Notes: generated from the sequence alone by a model not told the origin. DNA of 64,000 bases from Malania oleifera (GCF_029873635.1 NC_080428.1:63793957-63857956); one strand, 5' to 3'; positions 32,950 to 46,052 are shown, numbered from the stretch's first letter. Numbers and translations are program-made.

Positions 32950-33150
32950 TTTAAATAACGGCCGTCACGTAGCGTAACGGCCGATACGTAACGGAAATCG
33001 GAGGCCCCGAAACCGATACGGGCCGATAATGCGGTTCGGAAAAAATTCACGGCCGTAACGGCCGTTACGGAGGCGTAACGGCACGTAACGGCCGATTCTC
33101 CAACGTTACACTTCGTAACGTCCGTTACGGACCGTTACATGGCCGACAAG
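32950..33150 (+). repeat. hAT left subterminal repeat cluster
   Basis: At least a dozen short motifs related to cgtaacggccg / gttacgg in both orientations within 200 bp. hAT transposases bind such subterminal repeats. The right end has a shorter cluster at about 39100-39200 built on related gttacgcccg / gttacgtaac words. Confidence 0.8.
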
Positions 33151-35261
33151 TTGCAGATTCGCTGAAGGATTTCTGCTGCAGGCAGTAGGCAGCAGTGCTG
33201 CTTTCCCCCTCTCCTCAGTCCCCACACTCATCTGCCATTCAAAGGGTAAAATGGAAAGTTATAAACTGACCTTGAAAATTTGTTGGCGCCTGGCGGAAGC
33301 AATAAGAAGGCTTCGAAGCCTGAGAATGAGCACACCGAGGCTACCGAGCAGATCTACTCATCTTGCAGTTCCAGCAACTTGGCGAGTCACCAGCGACGAC
33401 AAAAGGTCTGCAGCAGCTCCGCCAGTCGTCGCAGTCGGCACCTTCCTCCGCCAGTCGTCGCAGTCGGCACCTTCCTCCGCCAGTCATCGCAATCGCCACC
33501 AGCCAGCCTCTCGTTTTAAGCTTCGGAGGCTCGGAGCTTGGAGTCATCGCTGCTTTGTGCTTCGCAGTTCGCAGCCTTCGCTCCTTCGAGCTCCTTCAAG
33601 TTCCCTCGAATCCCTCCCCTCTCTCGGTCTGACTCGACTACCAGGCCCAGCGTATGAGACACTCTAACACTAATACTAACACTCAACACCCACAGCACTT
33701 TTCATTATGTTTTTTTTTTTTTTAAATTATATTTTGTTGTTCACAGCACTTTTCATTCTGTTTTTTTTTTAAAATTATATTTTGTTGTTCCCACAGCACT
33801 TTTCATTATGTTTTTTTTTTTTTAAATTATATTTTGTTGTTCCCACAGCACTTTTCATTCTGTTTTTTTTTTAAATTATATTTTGTTGTAAAATAGGTTT
33901 GTTAAATTGAATTAAAAAAAAAAAGTAATTTAATAGAGTAAAAAATTAGAAATCATTAATAATTATGTAAAATAAAATTTTCTTAATTTATAAATATTTT
34001 AATTGTATTATATTTTTTGAAAGATAACTATGAAAATTAATTCCATGACATAGCAAGCAATTATTAATAGTATATAATTAATATTTTTTAAGGTTAGTAA
34101 ATAATTAATATTTACCAATAATAATTGAAGCCTTTTTTATAATAATATTTGAATATCAATAATCCACTACTGCATTCACCATCTAAACAAAGCATTAAAA
34201 TAATGTATGTACACAAGACATCCATGTGATGGCATTTTATATTATCTAGGCTTAATTGAGCTCTATTTTTCACCATTCTTAAAGAATTCTAAGGAATTCT
34301 CTGCAAAATTATTATAATATTTAGTCTTAGGATTTGCCAAATTCTAAGGAATACTCTGCACAATTATTATAATATTTAGTCTTAGGATTTGCCAAACTTA
34401 CAGAAATAAAATTAATTCATGGCACCAATTGGCTAACATACTATTTACGTCAGCTGGACAAAGTGGTTATTTTGATAAAGAAGATATCATATTCACTCCC
34501 ATCTATTGAAAAAATATTAAATAATGTTCATATTATAAAATAAAAAAAAATTAAATAACATCTGTCACCCATTTTATGTTACATGTGTATCTACTTGCCA
34601 TTTCTTGAGTAGGGTGACCCTGTTTATTAATATTTTTTAAGTTTTAAAACATCATTTTGACCTTAAATTTAAAATTAGGTAAAATAAATGTTTACATCTA
34701 TTTTTTGTTTTTAGTTATCAAATAAAGTAAAAATTGATAACTTAATAATAAAAAAATTAACCTAATAGTTAATACATTAATAAATTTGATTTTTACTAAT
34801 TACTATTGGAATTTGTAGAAGAATTTAATTTTAATCCATATACTGAGAAAATGCTTAAAAAATTAAATAGTCAATTTGTAATGTATGGATCTCTATTTGT
34901 GATGCTATGATGTATATGAAAGTAGAGCAAAAATCTTTTTCACCTGTTAATTTCTTATAGTTATAAATGAAAATAAAATCAAGCTATGAAAAATAATGAA
35001 AATATCTTTTTAAAGATAAAGGAATATATTTTTTTTGTAATAAAATATCTAATATTTTATAATTTTGTTTATTTAAATATAAAAATAATAAACATTACTT
35101 ATTATTTTTACGTAATAAGTATTTAAAATTAGGACTATTTAGTACTTATTATTTAATATTTACTAAATTACTAATTATATTATTCCTGTCATTGTAGAAA
35201 GGTTGTAACTTTGTATTTTCTTTATATTTTGTGTAGAGATCATCAAATTAAGTCTATCAAT
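33151..35261 (+). other. hAT 5' region, no coding exon recognised
   Basis: A GC-rich patch (33150-33660) with a 29-30 bp repeat (cgccagtcgtcgcagtcggc core, 33420-33490) produces overlapping ORFs on both strands without recognisable homology; it may be untranslated exon or captured host sequence. A four-copy minisatellite (about 33690-33890) and a two-copy 60 bp repeat (about 34290-34395) follow in AT-rich DNA. The acceptor-like gtgtag at 35231-35236 precedes the transposase ATG, so an upstream untranslated exon is plausible. Confidence 0.55.
33690..33890. repeat. Four-copy minisatellite inside the hAT element
   Basis: Four units, each 'cccacagcacttttcatt(a/c)tg' plus a T-tract and 'aaattatattttgttgtt'. 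They alternate between cattatg and cattctg, suggesting duplication of a two-unit block. Confidence 0.9.
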
Positions 35262-38200
35262 ATGTCACGTGATAGAGGAAATGAAAACTTACCTAGTGAG
35301 GATATTGGATGGCATTTTGGTACTGTGGTAGACGGTAATAGACATGTTATTATGTGTAAGTTATGTGGGAAGATTATCAAAGGGGGCATTACACGCTTGA
35401 AACAACACTTGGCACATAAAAAAGGTCAAGTAGCTGGATGCTCAAATGTGACCACACAAATAAGAGAACAAATGATGAAACATCTACAACAGTATGCTGA
35501 GAAGAAAAGAGATAAACAAAAAAGGCAAGAAGAAGCAGAAGCCCAAATTAGAGGAGATTTTGAGAATTTGAGCGATGAAGAAGACTTAGAAGAAGAAAGT
35601 ATGAGATTTGCTCGACAAGAAAGCATGCGATCACAACAACAATGGGAAGAAAGACAAAGATTTCGAGCAAGAACAACTGGAAGGGTAATATTTATGAAGA
35701 GGGAGGTGGCTCTGGCAGTGGTGCTACCAGTGGTTTCAATAGAGCAGGAGCTCGATCTTATAGTGGTCGAGAAGCTGGAGGTAGTGGACGACAATGGATC
35801 AATCCTGATGCCCCTGAAGCTAGACTAAAGGCAATGGATCCTATTTTAGAAAGAAGCAAGAGTGCGAAACAACCAAAACTCAACACAAAGTTACTGAAAG
35901 TTTTAAGAAGTAAATTAGGAAAAGCGGTTGGAAAATTCCTAATTTATAATCAGATTCCAGCGAATGTAGCTGACTCTCCATTTATGCAGCCTATGCTTGA
36001 TATTGCTGCAGAGGTTGGAAAGGGGGTGAAGGGTCCATCACCCTATGAGATATCTGAAATTTATTTGGAGCAAGAGTATCAAGAAATGAAAAATTATATA
36101 GCTTCTTTTGCTGGAATTTGGAAGGAAAGAGGTGTAACACTTATGTGTGATGGTTGGTCAGGACCAACTAGAAAACACATTATAAACTTTTTAGTTTATT
36201 GCGATAGAGGCACCGTGTTTCATAAATCAGTTGATGCCTCTGATGTGCCAAGCAGAACAGCTGAATATTATTTCAGGTAATTTTCTAATTTTAATTGTAT
36301 ATGCAAATAGTATTATGGACTTGCATGTTTTTAATTAAATAGTAGTAATTATTGAATCTATAATTTCATTTCAGATTAATGGACGAGGTGGTTGAAGAAA
36401 TTGGAGAGGAGAATGTTGTTCAAGTAGTGACTGATAATGAAGCTACAATGAAGGCAGGAGGAAAATTATTGATGCAGAAGAGGCTCAATCTCTATTGGAC
36501 AGCATGTGCAGCTCATTGCATAGACCTTATTCTTGAAAATATTGGTAAGAAAAGTAACGTGAAGAAGGTCTTAGAAGATGCAAGAACAATAACCTTATTT
36601 ATTTACAACCACACATGGACAGTGAATTTTATGAAGAAATTCACAAATAATAGAGAGTTACTTCGCCCTGCCATCACTCGATTTGCCACAAATTTCATTG
36701 CTTTGGAGACTATTGTCAGGCATAAACAAGCACTAAGGGAAATGTTTACATCTGATGTTTGGAAAAACTCAAGGTTTGGAATGGCAAAATCAGGCCCAGC
36801 ATATGATTCGAAGAAAATTATCTTAGGCAAAGAGTTTTGGCAAAAGGCCTCTGATATAATTAAAGTGCAAGAACCCTTGGTGAAAGTTCTTAAATTGGTT
36901 GATGGTGATGAAAAACCAACCATGGGCTTCATATACGAGGCAATTGATAGGGCGAAGTTGGCCATTCAAAAAGATTGCCGGTTTTACAAAGACTATTGGA
37001 AAATTATTGACAACCGGTGGAGTTTTCAGTTGCACCAAGATTTGCACGCTGCTGGTAAGTGTAAATCAAATACAATTTCTTATTATTTTAACTTTTAAAT
37101 TATGCATAGTTGCATTAGAAAACTATTGATTAATATGTTTCTAAATTTAATTGTAGGGTATTTTTTGAACCCACAATTTCTTTATGGTGCCCCACCCTCT
37201 CCTGAAGTTGCTAGAGAAGTCATGGATGGAGTTAAAAAAGTGATAACCAAGTTGGTACCCGATATAGATACTCAAATTCGGGCTATTAATCAAGTAAGTA
37301 TTGGTTCCATTAAATTGAATAATGAATTGTTCTAGTATTCTGTAATACTTTCAAGAATAATTATTAATACATCTAATTAATTAATTATATTTCACAATCA
37401 TCCTTTTTTAGTTGTTGCTATATCGAGATAGGCAGGAGACTTTTGGAACCCCATTGGCTTAAAGGGCAGTGAAACAAACAAATCCTGGTAAATATGACTA
37501 TATAGCTAAATAATGGAGAATTACTCTATTTTCTCTCTTTGTGTTCAAATTTGACTTTTGAAATACGCTATACTAATATAAAACTCTTTTTAATTATTAA
37601 TGCAGCTGAATGGTGGATTCATTATGGCTTGTGTGCTCCTGAACTCCAAAGAATAGCAATTAGAGTTCTTAGCCAGACCACATCAGCTTCGAACTGTGAG
37701 CGTAATTGGAGCACCTTTAGCCTCATCCATACGAAAACAAGAAATAGATTAAAGTACATGAGACTACAAAAACTTGTTTTCGTACATTACAACATGAGGT
37801 TAAAGTTAAGACGTACAATGAGAAGAAGCCAACGAGAAATTGAAGAGGGTTTCAATCCTATCAATTTGGACTACATTTTCGAAGAAGATGATCCTTTAAG
37901 TCAATGGTTAGAGGAGAGAGAGACACCACTACTCGACGGTCAGGACAATTCAAATTGGTTAAATGAAGAGGTTGGTGGTACTACAGAAGGAGGTGATCAA
38001 CCACCAATAAACGCGCATGATGATTCAAGTTCAAGCCCTGAACGTACACAAAGTGATGACAATCTTGGTTTGAGCCCACCAAGTGATGATGATGGTAATA
38101 GTGGTGCTGGAGTTGGAGTTGGGGTTGGGGGGGGTGGCAGTGGTGGTGGTGGAGGCGGCGGTGTAGAATATAATTATGGATATGATACAGGGACATCATT

Positions 38201-38714
38201 TGGAAGGGATATATATCCTTCTGATCCTTATGGACTGCATGACATACCTGAAAATTATGACTTGGGTATTCCTCCAGGGAACCAATCTTCACAACCCAGG
38301 AGAAGGAGTGCTCGTGGTGACCCTAACGATTCTACTGAAGATTCATATGGTGTGGTTCGTAGTTTTGGCGACTTTGGTTTAGATGGTTCATCATCACAAT
38401 CATATGGATCTCATCCAGCATATCCACATTATGCATCTCGTGACTCACATTTTTATCCCAGTGGATCAGGAATCTCAGGATCTAGTGAGTCTTCTTCTAC
38501 ACACTACCCAGAGCCAGCCCCTGCCCCAACTTATAGACATTATTCAGGAGAATTTTCATCACCAGTACATTTTCAAGAGCAACAACAAAATGACGTAAAC
38601 TTGGGTTCATTCAACTATGTATTTCCACAAGGATGGGGAGATAATTTCCCATCCCAATCCCAAGATACAGATGCAAATTATGAAGACCCTCCACGTCATT
38701 CTTTTTGGTGGTGA
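35262..38714 (+). pseudogene. hAT-family transposase, broken
   Basis: Inferred exons: 35262-36276, 36375-37054, 37157-37293, 37412-37487, 37606-38714, all with GT/AG borders and matching phases. Domains: BED-type zinc finger (CKLCGKIIKGGITRLKQHLA, about residues 30-70), a coiled basic/acidic linker, DUF659 with GVTLMCDGWSGPTRKHI near 36131-36180, the VVTDNEATMKAG and CAAHCIDLILENI blocks of the catalytic core, and the hAT C-terminal dimerisation region (TTSASNCERNWSTFSLIHTK near 37680-37740). A long Gly-, Ser-, Tyr-rich tail follows. Two lesions: a frameshift near 35680 in a purine run and a TAA at 37460-37462 in exon 4. The start ATG was chosen because MSRDRGNEN precedes the BED finger. Intact relatives excise and reinsert the element by cut-and-paste; this copy should be inactive alone. 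Confidence 0.9.
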
Positions 38715-39216
38715 CATGTGTTATGTTATAAATTTGTAATATTGTATTCATGTATTTTCAACTATTTATTGATATTTGATATTAATTACTTTTTAAATTC
38801 ATGTATGTTTAATGTGTATATTGAGTATTAAGTCTATTGAGTATTGATTCATTTTTAGTAACTTTATGACTTTAATTAATTGATTCTTACATTTCTACAT
38901 CTTTTTACTCATTAAAGTAATGTAAACTATAAAAAAAATATGCTTTTTTTTGTAAACAGCGCACTAAAATTAATATAAAAATCATAATGCCTATTAAAAA
39001 GCATTTGTAGGTTGAAAAAAAGCCTTCAAAATTCATTAAAAATCATATATTAATGGATTTCATGCTTATTTTTTAATTTTGGCATGGTTGTGCATGCGTG
39101 AAAAAAATTCACGACCGTTACGCCCGCTTCCCGTTACGTAACACCCGCGTCTCCCGTGACCCGCGACACCCGCGACCGTTTCACGACGTTACCCGCCACC
39201 GCGATTTCGAACCATG
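38715..39216 (+). other. hAT 3' end and terminal region
   Basis: AT-rich 3' region after the transposase stop, then from about 39095 a GC-rich subterminal cluster with gttacg/cccgcg words, ending at the right terminal inverted repeat. No gene is seen. Confidence 0.75.
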
Positions 39217-39952
39217 CTCTCTCTCCTACGACTCTCTCTCTCTCTTCGATTTCGAGCTAGTTTTACGCCGGATAGACAAACCGAAGCTACCACGACGCTC
39301 CTGACGAAGTTCTCTACAAGTCTGCTGGAGCGGATCGTCAGGAAAATGAAGTTGGATTTCATCCCAAATCCAAGGTAAGACTTTATATTCAATATTTGGA
39401 TTTTTAACAGTTGAAGAAAGTGATATACGCGTAAAAATACTGAACTTTAATACTGAAAATTTTCAGTTCCAGGGGTGTTGATTGGGAATGTTGGGAATCA
39501 TCCATAAGTTGAGGTAAGACTTTTTAAATCGAATTTGACTTAGTGGTAGTTATAGAAAAAGTTGTACGTACAAAAATACTAAACTTTAATTCTGCGAGTT
39601 TTCATTTTCAGGATATTAAGTTGAGAACCTTGTGGGTACGTGGAAGATTTTCCTATGGGGCTTTTCAGGAATCAAGTAAGGGGATAAACTAAGTTAGTTT
39701 TGTTTTGAGAAAATGTGTGTGTATATATATATATATAGCATTTGGTTTCAGGAAAAATAAATATATTTGTATATATGATTTATATTTGGAAAATACTGTT
39801 TAAATGATGATATGTTGAATACGTAGAAAATTTGTTTAGTGTGGCATGAGTATAAAAATATTGTGAAATACTGTTTTTTTTTGGAATGGGGACGATATGG
39901 ATTTCTATGATGAAAAATCGGCGTACAGGCCGAGATATTTTTATATGTATAT

Positions 39953-40132
39953 GTGATTTGCCGGCGTATGGGCCGTACTATGTGGATAAGATTTGCCGGC
40001 GTATGGGCCGTGCTATGTGATTTGCCAGCGTACGGGCTGTGCTATGTGATTTGTCGGTGTACGGGCCGTGCTATGTGGTTTGCTAGCGTACGGGCTGTGC
40101 CATGTGATTTGCCGGCATATGGGTCGTGCTAT
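39953..40132 (+). repeat. Six-unit 30 bp array in Gypsy D 5' LTR
   Basis: Units of the form 'gatttgccggcgtatgggccgtgctatgt' repeated six times with point differences. The same array in the 3' LTR (47350-47588) has eight units. Confidence 0.9.
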
Positions 40133-41181
40133 GTTAAAATGTGTAATACCAGCGTTTGGGCCGATGATTTTCATGATACACGTATATTTGTGAAATGATA
40201 TGATTGATGTGAAAATAAATGATATGAGATATTTATGTATCATGGTTTTAGTATATGTATATGATATCAGAACCTAGTTGGCTTGGTCTAGGCTAGCACT
40301 TGCACGGTACCGTTGCTATGTGTCCATGGTCCTCGTGATCATGATATCTGTGTTAACGCCGCTGTACGGAGTGGTGTGAGATTGGATGGTCGATGTGGTT
40401 ATTTTCAAGAAGTGTGTTGTTATCGCCCCTGGTGTACGGACCAATCTGGGTAGACCCATCGAACCTACAGACTACTGTTTGACTTAGCAGTGGTCGGCCA
40501 ACCATTGTCAGGTCCCGCCTTCAGGCCACACAACCTAGTCATGTGGGAGTAATACATGACAACAGCCAGCTAACCTACCAGGATTGTTTTTATGTTATTA
40601 TTATTATGATATGAGATGAGAAATGTTTATGAAAATGCAGTATATTCTGCCATGTTTTGATATGCATATGTTTTCCCAGATTTGATAAACAGTATTAAAT
40701 GTGTTATGTATGGTACATGTAGAACACAGAATACTCATGTTGCCACACACTGGTATTAGTTTATTTCCCTTACCAAGAGGCGTCTCACCCCTAAATGTTA
40801 TACATTTTTCAGGAGCCCCTAATAGGAGAGCGGGAAAAGCCCCGCTGATCTAGATCAGTTGTTTGCCCTTTTTGGAAGGGTAAGTTTTTGGTAGGGACAG
40901 TTAGGTTTTGTGGGAATTGTCCCTAGATTTCATTTTTGAGATGTATATACTGTGAGATAGTAATTGTAGTGACTCTGGTATGTGTTATGCACATTATGAT
41001 GAGATGTATATGATTTTATACTTTCTGCTGCGTAGGCTTCTGCTGTATGTTTTGTTATATCCCTGGTGCCCACGGGCCCAGGTGGATTGTGACCTGCTGA
41101 GTTGGAATGTATGATGTGATGATAATTTATTTATATAAAATATATATATACATATGTGAAAAAGGAGCAGGTTGTTACAGT

Positions 41182-41193
41182 TGGTATCAGAGC
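41182..41193 (+). other. Primer-binding site of Gypsy D
   Basis: TGGTATCAGAGC, an exact initiator tRNA-Met complement, two bases after the 5' LTR end. Confidence 0.95.
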
Positions 41194-41413
41194 TTAGGTT
41201 GTTAGGTTCTGTAGACTTTAGAGTGCAGCAGGAATAATACCAGAGTTTAGGAAATGATTTGAGGTTTTGTTCTACAGTCTAGAGGCAGGACTTCCGTGGT
41301 AGGTTCTGTGTTTTTCCTGGGGTGACGATCTCAAGAAAACCATAGTAAGCTATTGTCAGGTTGTGTTCCTAGAATGTAGGACTGGGGATTAACAATGACT
41401 TAGAAATGTTGAG

Positions 41414-44400
41414 ATGAGTGGTGAGGATAGGTGGGTAAATTATGAGGATAGGAGGGTAAATTATGAGGATAGGATTACTGAATTGCAACTTCTATTTTCC
41501 AGGATGGATCTAGAAGGAAATAGTGCCCATGCGAGTGGTAGTGATGGAGCAGGACCATCAGGTGCAGCTAGGACCTACTCTGATGCGGTATTACGTAGCG
41601 TGGCTCAGCAGGTTATGGTTGAGATTGCTAGGAGCTCGAGGGAGCAGAGTGGTCCATCTACAGGCCATGGGTGCACCGTAGAGAAATTTACAAAGATGAA
41701 TCCTCCGGCATTCTCAGGTGGAGTTGATCTTGTAGCTGCCGAGAACTGGATGCAGGAGATTAAGAAAATCTTGGCTGTGCTGCAATGTAATGAGGAACAG
41801 AGGGTCCTCTTTGCCACCTATAATTTGACAGGAGAGGCTGAGAGGTGGTGGATTGCGGTGAGACTATTAGAGCAGTAGAGGGTGACTCCAATAGCTATGA
41901 CATGGGACCAGTTTAAAGATCTATTCTTTGACAGATATTTTCCAGCTACTCTGAGGGAGGCTAAGGTAGAAGAGTTCCTGAGTCTGAAGCAGGGACAACT
42001 ATTCGTCCAGCAGTATGCAGCACGTTTTATTGAGCTCTCTCGATTCGCCCCATACATTGTTCTTGATGAGGTGAAGAAGGCAAGGCAGTTTGAGAGAGGC
42101 TTGAGGCGGAGTATATTTAGGCAGGTGGTGGTGCTGCGGATCCAGGACTTCGTTGAGTTGGTCGACAGGGCGGCCTTGGCAAAGATTGGTGAGCGTCTTG
42201 ATACGGATGAGCCGGGACAGAGGAAGAGATCTGCATCTACAAGCTACCAGCAGGGTCACGGGCCGGGTCAGTGGAGGAGAGGTAATCATGGTAGAGGGCG
42301 GAGACAGGAGAGGGGAGGACGCCAGGTGCAGACAGGGCAGGGTCCTCCAGTTTGTCAGACTTGTGGTAGGATAAACTAGGGAGAGTGTCGAGCTGGTGGT
42401 GTAGTGTGCTACCACTGTGATAGATCAGGACATATAGTGTGAGATTGTCCTACCCCTCCAGATGCAGCTCCGGTGTGCTATCGCTGCGGTAGATCGGGGC
42501 ACATTGTACGAGACTGCCCTACTCCACCAGATGCAGTTCTAGCTATTAGACCATACCGGGGAGGTTATTAGGCACCACCGGGGGGGGCAGCAGAGGAATA
42601 CGGCTCCAGTTAGGGTGTTTACTCTGACACCGGGTAAGGCTAAGGCGTCAGGTGACGTGGTGACAGGTATGGTCATTATGCTTTCTTTTAAAGTTATTGC
42701 ATTATTTGATTCAGAAGCTACACACTCGTTTGTGTCCTTGGGGTGTATTAAATTATGTGAGGCTGAAACACAATCATTAGATGTTGAACTGTTGGTATCT
42801 ACACCAATTGGGTCGGTAGTGAGGTGTGGTAGGGTACTCTACGACTACCCAGTAGAGATTCAGGGGAAAACATTGTCTGCTGATTTGATAGTGTTAGACA
42901 TGCATGAGTTTGACGTTATATTTGGCATGGATTGGCTAGCAACTAATTTTGCCAGCATAGATTGTCGTGCACGAGAGGTGATATTTAGACCCCCGGGGGA
43001 AGTAGAATTCAAGTTTGTAGGGTCGCATGTACAATCCCCGCCTTAGCTAGTTTCAGCTATTTAGGCCAGGAGACTACTGCTGAGTGGTTGTCAGGGGTTT
43101 GTGGCGGTTATGAAAGAGATGTCAGAGAATGAGTTGAAACTTGCTAGCACGCTTGTAGTGAAGGAGTTTGTGGATGTTTTTCCAGATGAGTTACCAGGCT
43201 TGCTACCCGATCGTGAGGTGGATTTCTCTATTGATCTACCTCCTGGTACAGCACCGATTTCTAAAATACCTTATCGAATGGCACCAGTGGAGTTAGCAGA
43301 ATTGAAGAATCAGTTGCAAGATCTGCTAGATAAGGGCTTCATACGGCCCAGTGCATCTCCGTGGGGAGCTCCAGTTTTATTTATGAAAAAGAAAGACGGG
43401 ACTATGAGGATGTGTATAGACTATAGGGAGATAAATAAAGTGACAATCAAGAATAGGTATCCTCTACCCCATATCGATGATTTGTTTGACCAGCTCCAGG
43501 GTACACGGGTGTATTCAAAGATTGACCTCAAATCTGGCTACCATCAGGTGAAGGTAAAAGCAGAAGACATCTCAAAGACGGCCTTTAGGACTAGGTATGG
43601 GCATTACGAGTTTCTAGTGATGCCGTTTGGTTTGACGAATGCTCCTGCGGTATTTATGGACTTGATGAATAGAGTCTTCCACCAATACCTAAACTAGTTT
43701 GTTGTTGTTTTTATTGATGATGTATTGGTCTATTATAGGAACTATGAGGAGCATGAGACGCACTTGAGGCAGGTTTTGCAGACACTTCGGGAAAAAAAGT
43801 TGTACGCCAAGTTCAGTAAATGTGAATTTTGGCTGGAGAAGGTCGTGTTCTTGGGGCATGTTGTATCTGGAGATGGTATTTCTATGGATCCTAGCAAGAT
43901 TGAGGCTGTAGTGAATTGGGTTAGACCGAGAAATGTCCACGAGATTAGGAGTTTCTTGGGGCTAGCAAGCTATTACCGTCGTTTTGTTGAGGGATTCTCA
44001 GCTTTGTCAGGGCCCTTGACATGACTGACGAGGAAGAATGATAGATTTGAGTGGGACGATAGTTGTGAGCAGAGTTTTCAGGAGCTGAAGCAGAGACTAG
44101 TCACAGCACCAGTGTTGATCATCCCATGTGGGGGTGAAGGTTATACCATTTACAGTGATGCGTCCTTGAAGGGACTTGGCTGTGTATTAATGCAGCATGG
44201 CAGGGTAGTGGCGTATGCATCCATGCAATTAAAAGAATATGAGAAGAACTACCCTACCCATGATCTTGAGTTGGCTGCAGTGGTACACGCACTGAAGATT
44301 TGAAAGCATTACTTGTACGGTGAGCAGTGTGAGATCTTCTCCGACCATAAAAGTTTGAAGTATTTCTTTACGCAGAAAGAACTGAATATGAGGCAGAGAA

Positions 44401-46052
44401 GGTGGTTGGAGCTGATTAAGGATTTTGATTGTACCATTAGTTATCACCCAAGGAAAGCAAACGTGGTAGCTGATGCGTTGAGCAGGAAATCCAGGGAGCC
44501 AGTGTTGGAGGCTATGGGGATCCAGCATCCGATCATAATGGATCTGGAGATACTCGGCATAGAGTTGGTGGAGAGTGATCTCCCAGTATGTATTTCCAGC
44601 CTAGTGGTACAGCCTACCCTGCAGGAGAGAATTAAAGCTGCCCAGAAGGAAGATCTAGAGCTAGTGAAGGTGATAGACAGAGTACAGAGTGGGCAGGGGG
44701 AGGAGTTCAGTATCGCAGATGACGGAGCTTTGCGGTTCCGTTCCAGATTATGTGTTTCTACCGATACTGAGATCAAGAAGACTATTCTAGAGGAGGCTCA
44801 CAGATCTTTGTATACAGTTCATCCCGATAGTACGAAGATGTATAGAGATCTGCGAGAGTCATACTGGTGGAGTGGTATGAAGAGAGAGATTGTCGAGTAT
44901 GTAGCGCAGTATTTGACGTGCCAGCAGGTAAAGGCTGAGCACCAGAGACTGGAAGGATAGTTGCAGCCGTTATTCATCCCGGAGTGGAAGTGGGATCACA
45001 TATTGATGGACTTCGTGTCAGGACTGTCGACGACGTTATATGGTCATAATGCCATCTGGGTGGTTGTTGATCGATTGACGAAGACCGCCCACTTTATTCC
45101 CATCAAGATCAGCTACTCTCTCAGCCGTTTAGCGGAGATTTACATTCAGGAGATAGTACGTTCTCATGGGGTGCCTGTATCTATTGTGTCGGATCGAGAC
45201 CCACGATTCACATCACGATTTTGGAGGAGTCTGTAGGAGGTTCTGGGGTCTCAGTTATCATTTAGTATGACATTCCAACCTCAGTCAGATGGGCAGACTG
45301 AGAGGACGATACAGATATTAGAGGACATGCTCAGAGAGTGTGTACTAGACTTTGGGGGTAGTTGGACCCAATTCATGCCATTAGTAGAATTTGCATATAA
45401 TAACAGTTATCAGTCTAGCATTGGCATGGCACCATTTGAGGCTCTGTACGGTAAGAGATGCCGTTCTCCTTTGTTTTAGGATGAAGTGGGTGAGCGGCGA
45501 GTAATGGGGCCAGAGCTGGTTCAGCAGGCATGTGATAAAGTTCGTCTTATCAGGGACAGGATCAGTGCAGCTCAGAGTCGACAGAAGAGTTATGCCGACC
45601 ATTGCCGCAGGAATTTAGAGTTTGACGTAGGTGATCACGTATTTTTGAAGATAGCTCTGATGAAAGGGGTTATGCGATTTGGGAGGAAGGGTAAACTTAG
45701 TCCTAGGTTTATCGGTCCATTTGAGATTCTAGATAAAATGGGACCGGTAGCCTACAGGCTAGCTTTGCCACTTGTATTGTCTAGGATTCACAACGTATTT
45801 CATGTTGCTATGTTGAGGAAATACGTCCTAGACCCTTCTCATGTCATCAATTATGATGAGTTGGAGTTTAGTAATTCACTGGGATATGAAGAGGTACCAG
45901 TACAAATTCTGGATAGGAAAGTGCAAGAGCTATGTAACAGGACGATTCCTCAAGTAAAAGTCTTGTAGAGGAATCATGCAGTAGAAGAGGCTTCTTGGGA
46001 GTCCGAGGAGCAGATGAAGCAGAGGTATCCGCATTTATTTCAAGAAGTCTGA
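41414..46052 (+). pseudogene. Gypsy D gag-pol polyprotein, nearly complete but with stops
   Basis: Gag begins at ATG 41414, retrotransposon-gag domain at about 41690-42200, two zinc knuckles near 42400-42520 (CYHCDRSGHIV.DC and CYRCGRSGHIVRDC). A frame change at the G8 run near 42580 leads into protease (FDSEATHSFVS, LGMDWL-like FGMDWLATNF), RT ([20 protein letters not shown] at 43703-43730), RNase H ([13 protein letters not shown] near 44150), integrase zinc finger (H..H..C..C region 44800-44930), integrase core ([28 protein letters not shown]), and a C-terminal chromodomain-like region (VEEASWESEEQMKQRYPHLF) to 46052. In-frame stops are at 41876, 42377, 43044, 43695, 44022, 44301, 44958, 45234, 45477 and 45966, all TAG or TGA, plus others. 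From 42615 to the end the frame is constant. The chromodomain-like end supports a Tekay/Del chromovirus. Confidence 0.93.

Larger units (their letters stand above)
32944..39216 (+). mobile_element. hAT DNA transposon E, innermost layer
   Basis: 6273 bp, bounded by short inverted ends CATGGTTTTAAAT (left) and the complement of CATGGTTCGAAAT (right). The 8 bp duplication ctctctct is on both sides (32936-32943, 39217-39224), although the host is a CT repeat so alternative registers exist. It carries a multi-exon BED/DUF659/hAT-C transposase gene on the plus strand. Subterminal regions are dense in 'cgtaacggccg'-like motifs, as expected for hAT transposase binding. Confidence 0.9.
32581..41179 (+). 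repeat. 5' LTR of Gypsy D, interrupted by hAT element E
   Basis: The LTR is 32581-32943 plus 39225-41179 once the hAT element and one copy of its 8 bp duplication are removed. It starts TGTAGTAACCGGG and ends GTTGTTACA. It contains two AAGCTTCTT-C-AAGAAGCTT palindromes, a CT microsatellite and a six-unit 30 bp tandem array. Confidence 0.92.

Noticed and set aside
33251..33698. Overlapping Ser/Arg/Pro-rich ORFs as host genes
   Set aside because: Several frames on both strands are open because of GC-rich repeats; no domain is recognisable and they lie inside the hAT element.
39953..40198. Regularly spaced 30 bp repeats as a CRISPR-like array
   Set aside because: Units are head-to-tail with no distinct spacers, occur in both LTRs of a retroelement, and this is plant nuclear DNA.
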